Positions 22,380-33,540 of a DNA stretch of 64,000 bases are shown one piece after another. Location of the stretch: positions 29,165,078-29,229,077 of the forward strand of contig OY754979.1 of the NCBI GenBank assembly GCA_963576475.1, given 5' to 3'. The notes beneath the pieces were generated by a model that was not told where the DNA came from, searched no databases, and saw nothing but the letters and a program-made list of their open reading frames with translations. The stretch comes from Molanna angustata (lineage: Eukaryota > Arthropoda > Insecta > Trichoptera > Molannidae). The position numbers were made by a program, and so were the translations under genes. Position 1 is the stretch's first letter; each line of letters starts with the position of its first letter.

Positions 22380-25300
22380 ATTTCAATCTAGCGCTCCTCC
22401 TAGTCTTTGGAGCTTCTACTTCAATATCTCCTGATCTTTCCATGTCAGTCAGTTCAATTTCGTTATTATATGTACTTTTATTTTTACACATATTAAAAGT
22501 GATACAATTTTTAATGGTGGCATATCCACATCATTATTTTTCTTATACTTATTCTTAAGATATCTACCTATACAATTTATAAAGTAAATAAACAAGTAAT
22601 AATTTTAGTAGGTATACTAAATACAATATAAGAGAAATAATAATTTGATATATGTAACTCTAGTAAACAGTGGCACATTATCATTGTTTAAATTATAATA
22701 TATTTCATCTAATTTGTGACTTGCGATTGTCAGTCAAGTCATCTCTTCTTTTAATTTGATATAACTCTAGTAAACAGTGGCACATTATCATTGTTTAAAT
22801 TATAATATATTTCATCTAATTTGTGACTTGCGATTGTCAGTCAAGTCATCTCTTCTTTTAATTTGATATAACTCTAGTAAACAGTGGCACATTATCATTG
22901 TTTAAATTATAATATATTTCATCTAATTTGTGACTTGCGATTGTCAGTCAAGTCATCTCTTCTTTTAATTTGATATAACTCTAGTAAACAGTGGCACATT
23001 ATCATTGTTTAAATTATAATATATTTCATCTAATTTGTGACTTGCGATTGTCAGTCAAGTCATCTCTTCTTTTAATTTGATATAACTCTAGTAAACAGTG
23101 GCACATTATCATTGTTTAAATTATAATATATTTCATCTAATTTGTGACTTGCGATTGTCAGTCAAGTCATCTCTTCTTTTAATTTGATATAACTCTAGTA
23201 AACAGTGGCACATTATCATTGTTTAAATTATAATATATTTCATCTAATTTGTGACTTGCGATTGTCAGTCAAGTCATCTCTTCTTTTAATTTGATATAAC
23301 TCTAGTAAACAGTGGCACATTATCATTGTTTAAATTATAATATATTTCATCTAATTTGTGACTTGCGATTGTCAGTCAAGTCATCTCTTCTTTTAATTTG
23401 ATATAACTCTAGTAAACAGTGGCACATTATCATTGTTTAAATTATAATATATTTCATCTAATTTGTGACTTGCGATTGTCAGTCAAGTCATCTCTTCTTT
23501 TAATTTGATATAACTCTAGTAAACAGTGGCACATTATCATTGTTTAAATTATAATATATTTCATCTAATTTGTGACTTGCGATTGTCAGTCAAGTCATCT
23601 CTTCTTTTAATTTGATATAACTCTAGTAAACAGTGGCACATTATCATTGTTTAAATTATAATATATTTCATCTAATTTGTGACTTGCGATTGTCAGTCAA
23701 GTCATCTCTTCTTTTAATTTGATATAACTCTAGTAAACAGTGGCACATTATCATTGTTTAAATTATAATATATTTCATCTAATTTGTGACTTGCGATTGT
23801 CAGTCAAGTCATCTCTTCTTTTAATTTGATATAACTAGTAAACAGTGGCACATTATCATTGTTTAAATTATAATATATTTCATCTAATTTGTGACTTGCG
23901 ATTGTCAGTCAAGTCATCTCTTTTTAATTTGATATAACTCTAGTAAACAATGGCACATTATCATTGTTTAAATTATAATATATTTCATCTAATTTGTGAC
24001 TTGCGATTGTCAGTCAAGTCATCTCTTCTTTTAATTTGATATAACTCTAGTAAACAGTGGCACATTATCATTGTTTAAATTATAATATATTTCATCTAAT
24101 TTGTGACTTGCGATTGTCAGTCAAGTCATCTCTTCTTTTAATTTGATATAACTCTAGTAAACAGTGGCACATTATCATTGTTTAAATTATAATATATTTC
24201 ATCTAATTTGTGACTTGCGATTGTCAGTCAAGTCATCTCTTCTTTTAATTTGATATAACTCTAGTAAACAGTGGCACATTATCATTGTTTAAATTATAAT
24301 ATATTTCATCTAATTTGTGACTTGCGATTGTCAGTCAAGTCATCTCTTCTTTTAATTTGATATAACTCTAGTAAACAGTGGCACATTATCATTGTTTAAA
24401 TTATAATATATTTCATCTAATTTGTGACTTGCGATTGTCAGTCAAGTCATCTCTTCTTTTAATTTGATATAACTCTAGTAAACAGTGGCACATTATCATT
24501 GTTTAAATTATAATATATTTCATCTAATTTGTGACTTGCGATTGTCAGTCAAGTCATCTCTTCTTTTAATTTGATATAACTCTAGTAAACAGTGGCACAT
24601 TATCATTGTTTAAATTATAATATATTTCATCTAATTTGTGACTTGCGATTGTCAGTCAAGTCATCTCTTCTTTTAATTTGATATAACTCTAGTAAACAGT
24701 GGCACATTATCATTGTTTAAATTATAATATATTTCATCTAATTTGTGACTTGCGATTGTCAGTCAAGTCATCTCTTCTTTTAATTTGATATAACTCTAGT
24801 AAACAGTGGCACATTATCATTGTTTAAATTATAATATATTTCATCTAATTTGTGACTTGCGATTGTCAGTCAAGTCATCTCTTCTTTTAATTTGATATAA
24901 CTAGTAAACAGTGGCACATTATCATTGTTTAAATTATAATATATTTCATCTAATTTGTGACTTGCGATTGTCAGTCAAGTCATCTCTTTTTAATTTGATA
25001 TAACTCTAGTAAACAATGGCACATTATCATTGTTTAAATTATAATATATTTCATCTAATTTGTGACTTGCGATTGTCAGTCAAGTCATCTCTTCATCTAA
25101 TTTGTGACTTGCGATTGTCAGTCAAGTCATCTCTTCTTTTAATTTGATATAACTCTAGTAAACAGTGGCACATTATCATTGTTTAAATTATAATATATTT
25201 CATCTAATTTGTGACTTGCGATTGTCAAGTCATCTCTTCTTTTCAAATTGTTTAACTTAGGGTAAACATGTGGTATATTAATTTTTTCTATAGTTTTATT

Positions 25301-26660
25301 TACTCTAAAACAATCATCTTGTAGGATATTAAATACTGGAGTTATCATTATTGACAAATTTGACTTGGAATTGATATCTTGTTTGACATTATTTATCGTT
25401 GATACACTGCTGTATATCATACAATTTGGTTTGATTTTTACTATTCCAGTGTTCTTTAAGACGATATATCAAATGGATTACCACTACTGCACTTGAATGT
25501 TACACGAGTGTCTCTTTTGGTAGAACATATATCCACTTATTGTCATTTATTTTATGCCAAACTTCATCAATATAATTAACTACCCTAGTATCACAATGTT
25601 TTGGTATGTGATTATAATTATTATTTATAAGTTCTATCTCACAGATACCTCTGCTATGTAGGTACTGAATATATAGCACTATCTATTTCATATAATAGTT
25701 TATCTTCTATAGTTGGTTTACATTCATTTAGATTTTGAAATACAATATATTGGTTTTTGTTATTAGACAAAGCTAAATATTTAATCGATGGTAAAATGAA
25801 TACTTCTCATGGGAAGTGGTATAATCTCAAACAAATTATACGTAACACAAAGTTACACACAAAGTTACTACAGAAAATACTTTCAATTTTACAATTGATA
25901 GTAACTTATCAACATACTGTAACGATAATGGCATTGGATAAGTTAATGAATTAGATAAGTATGGTGTTGATCTAATTAACTCATCTAAAAATTGATTCGG
26001 GGTAATAATAAATGGATGTACCATATTATTCCTTGCAAACATAATAGAGTTTATTATTTGTGCATAAATTCTGATTCTAATTCGGTGGTAATTAACATTA
26101 AATTTGCTAAATGGTTTTCTATATCTAATTTGATTTCGATATCGAAAATATGTTTATTGACTTCTTCAGCAAATATCTTAAATTTAACAAAATTCTTATT
26201 AAATTTAATAATTCTTCATAATTATATTCTAATGGTTCTAAGTTAAGAGATAGTAAAGTTCAAGAAATCATCATAAGTATCTTTATCTGTTAACACTTCC
26301 AATACTTGCATATATCTGGTAGCATTATTCTTAACAGACTATCTGCGTTCGAGTTTAACCTTCCTTCTTTATATATTATCTCATATTCGTATTCCTCTAA
26401 TTTAAGTCTCCAACGGACCAACCGTGTTCCAGGATCCTTTACACGTTAAATAACCATTTTAGAGGCTTATGATCAGTGATAATATTAAACTTACAACCAT
26501 AAAGGTAACGTCTAAAATGCCTAATAGCGAATACTATTGCTAATAATTCTCTTTCTATTGTTGAATAATTAGTTTCAGCCTTGTTTAACGTTCTTGAGGC
26601 GAAAGCGACTGGCAAATCTTTACCAATTTCACCTTGACTCAACACCGCACCAATAGCCTA
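22380..26660 (-). pseudogene. Errantivirus/gypsy-like relic: RNase H, env-like segment and env tail
   Basis: Minus strand, in order. About 26660-26400: retroelement RNase H with VAFASRTLNKAETNYSTIER, a FNIITDHKPL motif and then, after a frame break at about 26445, the DPGTRLVRWRLKLEEYEYEI linker typical of Ty3/gypsy pol. About 26280-25240: an env-like region related to the fusion protein-like env of insect errantiviruses, with the phrase FARNNMVHPFIITPNQFLDE; several frame breaks. Then the 107-bp array. About 22620-22380: a hydrophobic segment followed by a basic tail ending in a stop. The integrase between pol and env is missing, so the relic is internally deleted. The env call rests on word patterns and gene order. 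Confidence 0.55.
22640..25235. repeat. 107-bp tandem array, about 24 copies, with higher-order structure
   Basis: Unit of 107 bp (for example 22751 to 22858 to 22965), nearly invariant. It derives from the env-like sequence: the terminal partial units around 25139-25250 continue straight into the env frame. Two diagnostic variants, a unit with ATAACTAGTAAAC (CT deleted) followed by one with CTCTTTTTAATTTG and AACAATGG, occur at 23821-23951 and again at 24887-25017. They are 1066 bp apart, that is ten units less the deletions, so a ten-unit block was itself duplicated. Confidence 0.95.
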
Positions 26661-26664
26661 CCAC

Positions 26665-27480
26665 AAGATGATCACTCTATCATTTATGTGGTAGTTTATC
26701 ATAGTAAGCGTGGTAGTCTCTTTCCATTGTTAATTTCAGTTGTTGCAAATGTTGGTATTTTTCCCTTTATATTTGCAGTCTTCCATTGTACAGGGGTGGC
26801 ATTGTTAATCTTACCGGTAAAGGTTACCTACGGTAAATAACATTATGTTGTATATGTGGGGGTGTATTATTTCGATTCGTCCATGATTGGCGATTTTTCC
26901 TCCACGGCATCATGAATGATGATGTTGAGATGATGAAATGGAAGAATCTTGAACAATAGACAAACACGTATGAGGCGATGGTGTCATGATAGAAAAGATG
27001 ACTAACCCGGAGGAACTGTGAATTTTTTCAATCGATTTATGCCATCGAAATCTTCCTCTCTGAAGTGCATTCTGCACACTGTCCAGAACTGTATTTTATT
27101 TAAATCAAGTTGACGCAGTTTTTCATTCCCACATACACTAATCCACTGAAGCAATGTGCTTCGGCAGCGGACGGACGGAATCGGATTTGTTTATGAGTTA
27201 AATCTGTATTTTTGCACGAACCGACACTACAATGCAAGTTTTCCATTTTGAATGTTGAATAACGACAACACAATAAAAATAGCGACTTATTTTTTACGCC
27301 AAGCTATAAACAATATTGCCATATAATTAAATCAAAATAAAATGCATTAGTAAATCAGTAATATAACAAATTTATTTGTTGTTTTTTTATATTCATTAAA
27401 TACAGAAATATTATTTGTTTTTAGTTGGAAACTATTATAAGAAATAAAAAATAAGTTTTTCAATAATAATAACATAAAAA
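26665..27480. other. No gene; partly shared with the 39.3-kb locus
   Basis: The stretch 26905-26965 (GAATGATGATGTTGAGATGATG) resembles 39330-39370, and 27465-27590 resembles 39408-39500 and 41468-41505. Together they mark a repeat family present at both loci. No convincing ORF. Confidence 0.45.
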
Positions 27481-27581
27481 AATATTTTTTACTGATGGTT
27501 ACACTCGTTCGCCATCATTGGCAGCGGGCATGAACTAAAAGTGGAAGAGAGAGGGACAGAGAGAGAGAGCTCTTTCATTAA

Positions 27582-27797
27582 CTAGCGAATTTTATTTGTT
27601 CCTGGCTTGGGACCCCTGGGAGGGGCTATGGTAAATGTTTTACGTGGGTGTCTAATAAATTGATCTACTTTAGGTTTGAATTGGTAAACTAAAGAATTGT
27701 GATTAACTTTATCATCTAGGAGAGGTAAGAGTACTGATGTAACTTTCCAATTTACTTGATCACTATCCTTTAACAACAAAGGTATTTTAATGATCAC
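27582..27797 (-). CDS. Unassigned retroelement-like open frame
   Basis: A 71-codon frame ending RHPRKTFTIAPPRGPKPGTN, with a proline/arginine-rich C-terminus. It lies downstream of the env-like tail on the same strand and directly upstream of the sequence shared with 39.4 and 41.5 kb (GAGAGCTCTTTCATTAA). I do not recognise it. It could be a gag or env remnant. Confidence 0.25.
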   Translation of the reverse strand: MIIKIPLLLKDSDQVNWKVTSVLLPLLDDKVNHNSLVYQFKPKVDQFIRHPRKTFTIAPPRGPKPGTNKIR

Positions 27798-27857
27798 TGT
27801 TATTTAGCGAGCTTTTGTTATCATAGATGATACACCTGAGGTTATAACTCTAATATT

Positions 27858-28112
27858 TTACCATTCAGGTACCAATTTTAATGTTGGTGGTATTATTCCA
27901 GTTATAATATCTTGGGTAGATCTCATAGTATTAGCTGTTATTAAATCTAAGCTAAGAGTTTCGTCTAATACAGATTGCCTAATTGATCTGTAATAATCAG
28001 TCATATCGTCAAGTCTTTGTACTTTGGCCGTTATGCGTTTGACACATTTTTTATAAGCCACGTATATGACTATTATGGATAGGGCGATTGCTAATATTAC
28101 CGACGATGTCAT
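27858..28112 (-). pseudogene. env-like transmembrane end, fragment
   Basis: An open frame with one clear membrane segment (SSVILAIALSIIVIYVAY) followed by a basic KKCVKR stretch and a long hydrophilic tail. The layout fits the C-terminal anchor of an insect retroviral env. It is joined in a different frame directly to a truncated integrase, so a deletion has removed the end of pol and most of env. Confidence 0.4.
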
Positions 28113-28560
28113 CGCAACTTGTTCGAATTGTATCGAATTTCCTCAAGGTGGAACGTAAACCCAGTAGGATTATGGGTAGCTCCTGGAACCATTTCGTGTT
28201 GTCTTCACACTGTGCTTTGATAGCAGCCTTTAGGGTCCTGTGAAACCTCTCAATCTTCCCGTTAGCTTTGGGATTATAACCATTCGTCCTTCTTCTATCC
28301 ATTCCGAACTTCTTAGCGAGCTGGTTAAATAGATCAGACTCAAACTGATGTCCTTGGTCTGTAGTCAAATAAGCAGGGCATCCGAATCTGGAAATCCATG
28401 TCGTAACGAGCGCATCGGCTACTGTCTCTGCTTTAATGTTCTGCACAGGAACTATTTCAGGCCAGGATGTTTCACGATCAATCATTGTGATGCAGTGTCT
28501 GTTGTCCTGTGAAATCGGCAATAGACCGATTATATCAATGTGTAGGTGTTCGAATCGGCA
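28113..28560 (-). pseudogene. Ty3/gypsy integrase core, fragment
   Basis: Contains CITMIDRETSWPEIVPV, then TTDQGHQFESDLFNQLAKKF, then NGYNPKANGKIERFHRTLKA. These carry the D (MID), D (TTDQG) and E (GKIERFHR) of the integrase catalytic triad, with the GYNPKANGKIE pattern typical of gypsy-class elements. The zinc-finger domain in front and the C-terminal domain are absent. The frame is open over the core, so the loss is by deletion rather than long decay. Confidence 0.75.
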
Positions 28561-28616
28561 TTACATATTGTCATTGAATATCATCATAGAAGTACTGAGC
28601 TGACAAAGGTACCAAA

Positions 28617-29400
28617 ATGAGGTACCTACATTTACTTAATTGCTATAGATATGTTCTTCTATTTACCATTCCACTTGGTTAACGGAGATTGGGATGCCTG
28701 TTGTGGTACACCACAAAGCGAAGTGGATGCCACCTGCATACAGTCCTGGTACTCAGCGACATCTGGAACTGTAAATATTATAAATTGTATTACATAATAT
28801 TCAAATTTTACTGCAAATCAGTATTTTTTACTTGTTTGTTGACACTACTTATATAAAATCATAGAAGTACTGAGCTGACAAAGGTACCAAAATGAGGTAC
28901 CTACATTTACTTAATTGCTATAGATATGTTCTTCTATTTACCATTCCACTTGGTGAACGGAGATTGGGATGCCTGTTGTGGTACACCACAAAGCGAAGTG
29001 GATGCCACCTGCACACAGTCCTGGTACTCAGCGACATCTGGAACTGTAAATATTATAAATTGTATTACATAATATTCAAATTTTACTGCAAATCAGTATT
29101 TTTTACTTGTTTGTTGACACTACTTATATAAAATCATAGAAGTACTGAGCTGACAAAGGTACCAAAATGAGGTACCTACATTTACTGAATTGCTATAGAT
29201 ATGTTCTTCTATTTACCATTCCACTTGGTGAACGGAGATTGGGACGCACGTTGTGGTACACCACCAAGCGAAGTGGATGCCACCTGCACACAGTCCTGGT
29301 ACTCAGCGACATCTGGAACTGTAAATATTGTAAATTGTATTACATAATATTCAAATTTTACTGCAAATCAGTATTATCTACTTGTTTGTTGACAGATATG
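28617..29400 (-). repeat. 275-bp tandem array, three copies of an exon with its intron
   Basis: Three units start near 28617, 28892 and 29167. On the minus strand each holds AATATTTACAG, a 102-nt exon (34 codons, phase 1 at both ends; MQVASTSLCGVPQQASQSPL is its core) and a donor GTAAATAG. The exon is homologous to the 87-nt exon doubled at 38.46-38.77 kb (shared VASTS/AASTS, QSPxTxWNG). The introns are 173 nt. The symmetric phase means any number of copies keeps the frame. Confidence 0.85.
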
Positions 29401-29696
29401 TTTGTGAAATATTATCGAACCTGATGGGTTTATATGCATACGCTGCATATTTCAGAGGTGAGTTTTAAGAAAAAAATGACGAGTCAGATGGACGAACTTA
29501 CATTATGCACTATGATAGTAATACGTTGTGTGAAATTTATACCTATCATAATCATTTTGTTGATAAGCCCTTTTGGCTTACTGCAAAACAGTACTTGGTC
29601 ATTAGTCATCTCTGACGTATGAATTGCCGGGTCTTGTGACCCCTGACTTCTTCAGCTGAAGTTTCCTTGTTAACACTACTTATACATGGGTTCCAA

Positions 29697-30965
29697 TTAC
29701 TTGGAAAATATTACAAGGTGGCTTATCAATGAAACAAATATGACTAATTTTACAGAATAACAATTGTACGTACTGTGTGGAATGAGTGACCTTCTGACTT
29801 CCTGTGGTGTTCGTTTTCGAGGGCTTACAAGATTTTCTATATTTGAAAGTGTTTTTGGAGGCGTCACTATATTATCCAATGACAATAACATTTGTTGCTT
29901 GGTCGGTGTCGTGACTTCAAAATCAATTTCATTGGAGAGTACGGTGTCTCCTAACATAATCTAAGTAAAAATGTTCAATGTTGTTTTTTGGAGGCGTCAC
30001 TATACTATCCAATGACAATAACATTTGTTGCTTGGTCGGTGTCGTGACTTCAAAATCGATTTCACTGGGGAGTACGGTGTCTCCAAACATAATCTAAGTA
30101 AAATTGTTCAATGTTATTTTTTGGAGGCGTCACTATATTATCCAATGACAATAACATTTGTTGCTTGGTCGGTGTCGTGACTTCAAAATCGATTTCATTG
30201 GGGAGTACGGTGTCTCCAAACATAATCTAAGTAAAAATGTTCAATGTTATTTTTTGGAGGCGTCACTATATTATCCAATGACAATAACATTTGTTGCTTG
30301 GTCGGTGTCGTGACTTCAAAATCGATTTTATTGGGGAGTACGGTGTCTCCAAACATAATCTAAGTAAAAATGTTCAATGTTATTTTTTGGAGGCGTCACT
30401 ATATTATCCAATGACAATAACATTTGTTGCTTGGTCGGTGTCGTGACTTCAAAATCGATTTCACTGGGGAGTACGGTGTCTCCAAACATAATCTAAGTAA
30501 AAATGTTCAATGTTATTTTTTGGAGGCGTCACTATATTATCCAATGACAATAACATTTGTTGCTTGGTCGGTGTCGTGACTTCAAAATCGATTTTATTGG
30601 GGAGTACGGTGTCTCCAAACATAATCTAAGTAAAATTGTTCAATGTTATTTTTTGGAGGCGTCACTATATTATCCAATGACAATAACATTTGTTGCTTGG
30701 TCGGTGTCGTGACTTCAAAATCGATTTCACTGGGGAGTACGGTGTCTCCAAACATAATCTAAGTAAAAATGTTCAATGTTATTTTTTGGAGGCGTCACTA
30801 TATTATCCAATGACAATAACATTTGTTGCTTGGTCGGTGTCGTGACTTCAAAATCGATTTCACTGGGGAGTACGGTGTCTCCAAACATAATCTAAGTAAA
30901 AATGTTCAATGTTATTTTTTGGAGGCGTCACTATATTATCCAATGACAATAACATTTGTTGCTTG
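29697..30965 (-). repeat. 133-bp tandem array, nine copies, containing an exon 5' end
   Basis: Units at 29857, 29990, 30123, 30256, 30389, 30522, 30655, 30788 and 30921, exactly 133 bp apart. On the minus strand each contains an acceptor-like TTTTTACTTAG followed by coding-like sequence (EIDFEVTTPTKQQMLLSLDN). Only the copy at the low-coordinate end continues into a complete exon (LVSPRKRTPQEVRRSLI) ending in a donor-like GTACGT near 29773. A single-copy homologue is at 39.04-39.26 kb. Because 133 is not a multiple of three, the extra copies cannot extend one frame unless spliced around. Confidence 0.85.
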
Positions 30966-31568
30966 CAATAACATTTGTGTCAAAATTTTCCTGATTTTCC
31001 GAGAATTTTCCACTTTTTAATTTATGATCCCGAATACGTAGGTTCCGGAAAAACCGAGAAAATCCGAAACCGGAATTTTCCGGGATTTTTCCGAGCTTTT
31101 CCGACTTTCTGTGTGTTCGATGTTTTTCCGAATTTTCCGACCTCACCCAAACCGAACTTGAGGTGACTACACTGCACTTGAGGTGACTACACTGCACTTG
31201 AGGTGACTTTAAAAACGCACTTGAGATGAACACCAAACAAACTAGTTTATCTTTGACACAAATTTAAATTTTTAACAAACAAAAAAAAACAAACTGGCGT
31301 GGATTCGGTATTATTTCAATGTCCATCAGTGGGAGCTTCTTCGCTCCGTTGAGGCGTCCGTCCTGCTTGGCGGCAGGTCGAAAACTTGACACTTGACTTA
31401 CCACAGTGGCAAAATAAAGAGACTCTAAAGATTAAAAATGTAGATTTGTTTATTAATCAATCTCAGGGCATGGCAACAAAAATAATATGAATATCAGCTA
31501 AAAGACAAAAGGAAATTCAAAATAATTATAAAAATATATAAAAGTAATATTAATTCTCAAGTTGAAGG
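30966..31568. other. Low-complexity and short direct repeats
   Basis: The stretch 30985-31140 consists of degenerate TTTTCCG-type words on both strands. The phrase CACTTGAGGTGACTACACTG is repeated near 31157-31205. No gene. Confidence 0.6.
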
Positions 31569-31700
31569 CCTGGGGGTCTATTCTCCAATCTCGCATGATT
31601 AATGTCGCATACGCCTATGTCGCCTAAAAAATGTCGAATGATTTGTCGCATGATAGGCTTTTAGTCTATTCTTGAAATCATTCGACATTAAAATCGTTCG
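31569..31700 (+). promoter_or_regulatory. Left Harbinger terminus with clustered GTCGCAT motifs
   Basis: The terminal CCTGGGGGTCTATTCTCCAA is followed by TCTCGCATGA, AATGTCGCATACG, TATGTCGCCTAAAA, ATGTCGAATGA and TGTCGCATGA within 80 bp, then CATTCGACAT and CGTTCGACAT inverted. Such clusters are plausible binding sites for the Myb-like protein or transposase; that role is inference. Confidence 0.55.
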
Positions 31701-31999
31701 ACATCGAAATGTCACATGAAAGTAGTGGCAACAGAGCATTTGGGGTGCGTTTGAAATAGTTTTTATGTTTTTTTTTTGCCATTTTTGTCTATGGTTGTCA
31801 AAACAGAAACTTTTTCAATGCAATTCTATGATAAATCTTTGCATTTCGTTCATTGCGAATTGCGACGCTCTCTGTTATTGTGTACAAGTTTACTTCTGTC
31901 ACTTCTGTGCTGTTTACCCGAAGACTTTTATAATACTTACGGATACCATCACGATTTTGATCGGTCACGGGTTAACAATTAATATATTTAATTGAAAAA

Positions 32000-33528
32000 A
32001 TGAATTATTGTTCGTATGCACAAAAGAACATGTTGGTGGAATTAATGAATGAAGAAAAGGAGTTGCAGTCCGGCAAATTTACCAATACATTTTCGAGGAA
32101 TACGGCGAAAATGCGGTGGATGGAAATCGCCGGTAAACTGAATTCGATTCCCGGTGCAAACAAGGATTGGATGCATTGGCGGAAGGTAAGCAGCATTCAT
32201 TTTTGAGATTTTGTTTTGAGCTGTTTTTTAAATAGAAATTTAATGATTTTATGATAAAATAAAACAAGCTTTCTTAATCAACAAAATGACGTGCTTCTAT
32301 CGAATACACTTCTTATTGTTGACAAGTAAAACGAGTGAAAATAACCACATTTTGAAACCACGTGTTAACTATCGTTCAAAATTGATAAGGAATAAATAAC
32401 TTTACCATATAACTTTTGTTTAACGCTTAGCATAAGTAAATACTGTTACATTTTTTATTATATCAATATTTGACACCTAATCTAAGTCAATTTTGAAAAA
32501 ATGGTGGTTTTAACATTTGCATTCATGTCAAAACCTATAGAACAAAATATGAATTAGTGTATTTACTTATTAGATTCTTTCAATGCTATGAAGGCACGTG
32601 GAGAATTAGATACAACCATGAACTAGAGAGCCTATTTAACGAACCGAATATTGTTCAAACAATAAAAATTGGGAGGCTTCGCTGGTTAGGACACGTGCAT
32701 CGTATGGAAGATGATCACGCCAAAAAGAATCCTTACAACATGTCCGGAGGGAAGAAGAAATGTGGGAAGACCTAGACTACGATGGATGGATGGAGTTGAA
32801 AGGGACCTTCAGACAGCCGGTGTGCGGAACTGGAGAGAGAAGGCTATGGACAGGGTGCAATGGAGACAATTCCTTGAGGAGGCCAAGGCCCATCCCGGGC
32901 TGTGGAGCCACTGATGATGATGACTTATTAGATTCTTTCAATGCTTGAAATTATTTAAATTTTTATAAAGATTTGTTAAGTTGTAAGACCACAAATGTAG
33001 GTATAATTTTACTGAATAATATTATCATTGTTTTATTCTTTACAGACATGGCATGACATCCGATCCAAAGCCAAATCAAAAGAGGCTGCTCTGCGAAGGG
33101 AAAGGAGAGGGACTGGTGGAGGGCCACCCGTTGGCAGTCAGTTGACCCCGTCGGAAGAGGCCATAGTAACTATGCTCACGCCAACATTGATAGTTGGCCA
33201 TTCAGAAAGTGGAGAATCGGAGGTCAACGTTATAATTGATCAACCAACTAATGAGAATGCAGGGGAAGTTGTTAATTTCCCAACAAAGGAAATAAATTTC
33301 CCAATAGGGGAAAGATTCAACTGCTCGACAGCTGCAGAGGAGTTCCCTAGTTTGGAACGACGAGAGAGAATCACGCCTCTTCTTAGAAGACGAGGAGTAC
33401 AAGATGAGTTGGTGGTATTAGCTGGCAAAAAATTGGAAATTAAGGAGAAATACCTAGAAAAAAAATTAATATTAATGGAGCGGCAAACTATTGCCCTCGA
33501 AAAGATTGCCGCTTCGTTCAAGAAATAG
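32000..33528 (+). CDS. Harbinger Myb/SANT-like DNA-binding protein, two exons, intact
   Basis: Exon 1 32000-32185, exon 2 33046-33528, giving 222 residues. The donor is GGAAG|GTAAGC and the acceptor TCTTTACAG|ACATGG. Residues 1-75 form a Myb/SANT-like domain with MLVELMNEEKELQSGKF, MRWMEIAGKLNSI and DWMHWRKTWHDIRSKAKS; the tryptophan spacing is that of the zeste-type SANT domain. A basic stretch (ALRRERRGTGGGPP) and a variable middle follow, and the last 45 residues are a charged coiled coil (LEIKEKYLEKKLILMERQTI). In Harbinger elements this partner protein is known to bind element ends and help import or recruit the transposase. The start is the first ATG, supported by the homologous start at 9297. 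Intron 1 has been lengthened by an RTE insertion but its splice sites remain. Confidence 0.85.
32588..32922 (+). mobile_element. 5'-truncated RTE-type retrotransposon with perfect target duplication
   Basis: The 335-bp insert encodes GRLRWLGHVHRMEDDHAKK, then GRPRLRWMDGVERDLQ and WRQFLEEAKAHPGL, the extreme C-terminus of an RTE-like reverse transcriptase protein, with one frame break. It ends in GATGATGATG, the kind of simple tail used by this clade. It is flanked by a perfect 23-bp direct repeat (32565-32587 and 32923-32945, starting ACTTATTAGATTC). It lies in the intron of the Harbinger Myb gene and is younger than that element. Confidence 0.9.
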
Positions 33529-33540
33529 TGGTTATTGGTT

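Noticed and set aside
22640..25235. Possible CRISPR-like or origin-type iterons
   Set aside because: The 107-bp units are whole-unit tandem repeats without spacers and match the neighbouring env-like sequence.
28892..29424. Two similar plus-strand frames (MRYLHLLNCYRYV...)
   Set aside because: They read the antisense of the tandem exon array; the minus strand has the acceptor, donor and symmetric exon.
33240..33521. Minus-strand frame of 93 codons
   Set aside because: It is the shadow of exon 2 of the intact Harbinger Myb gene on the plus strand.
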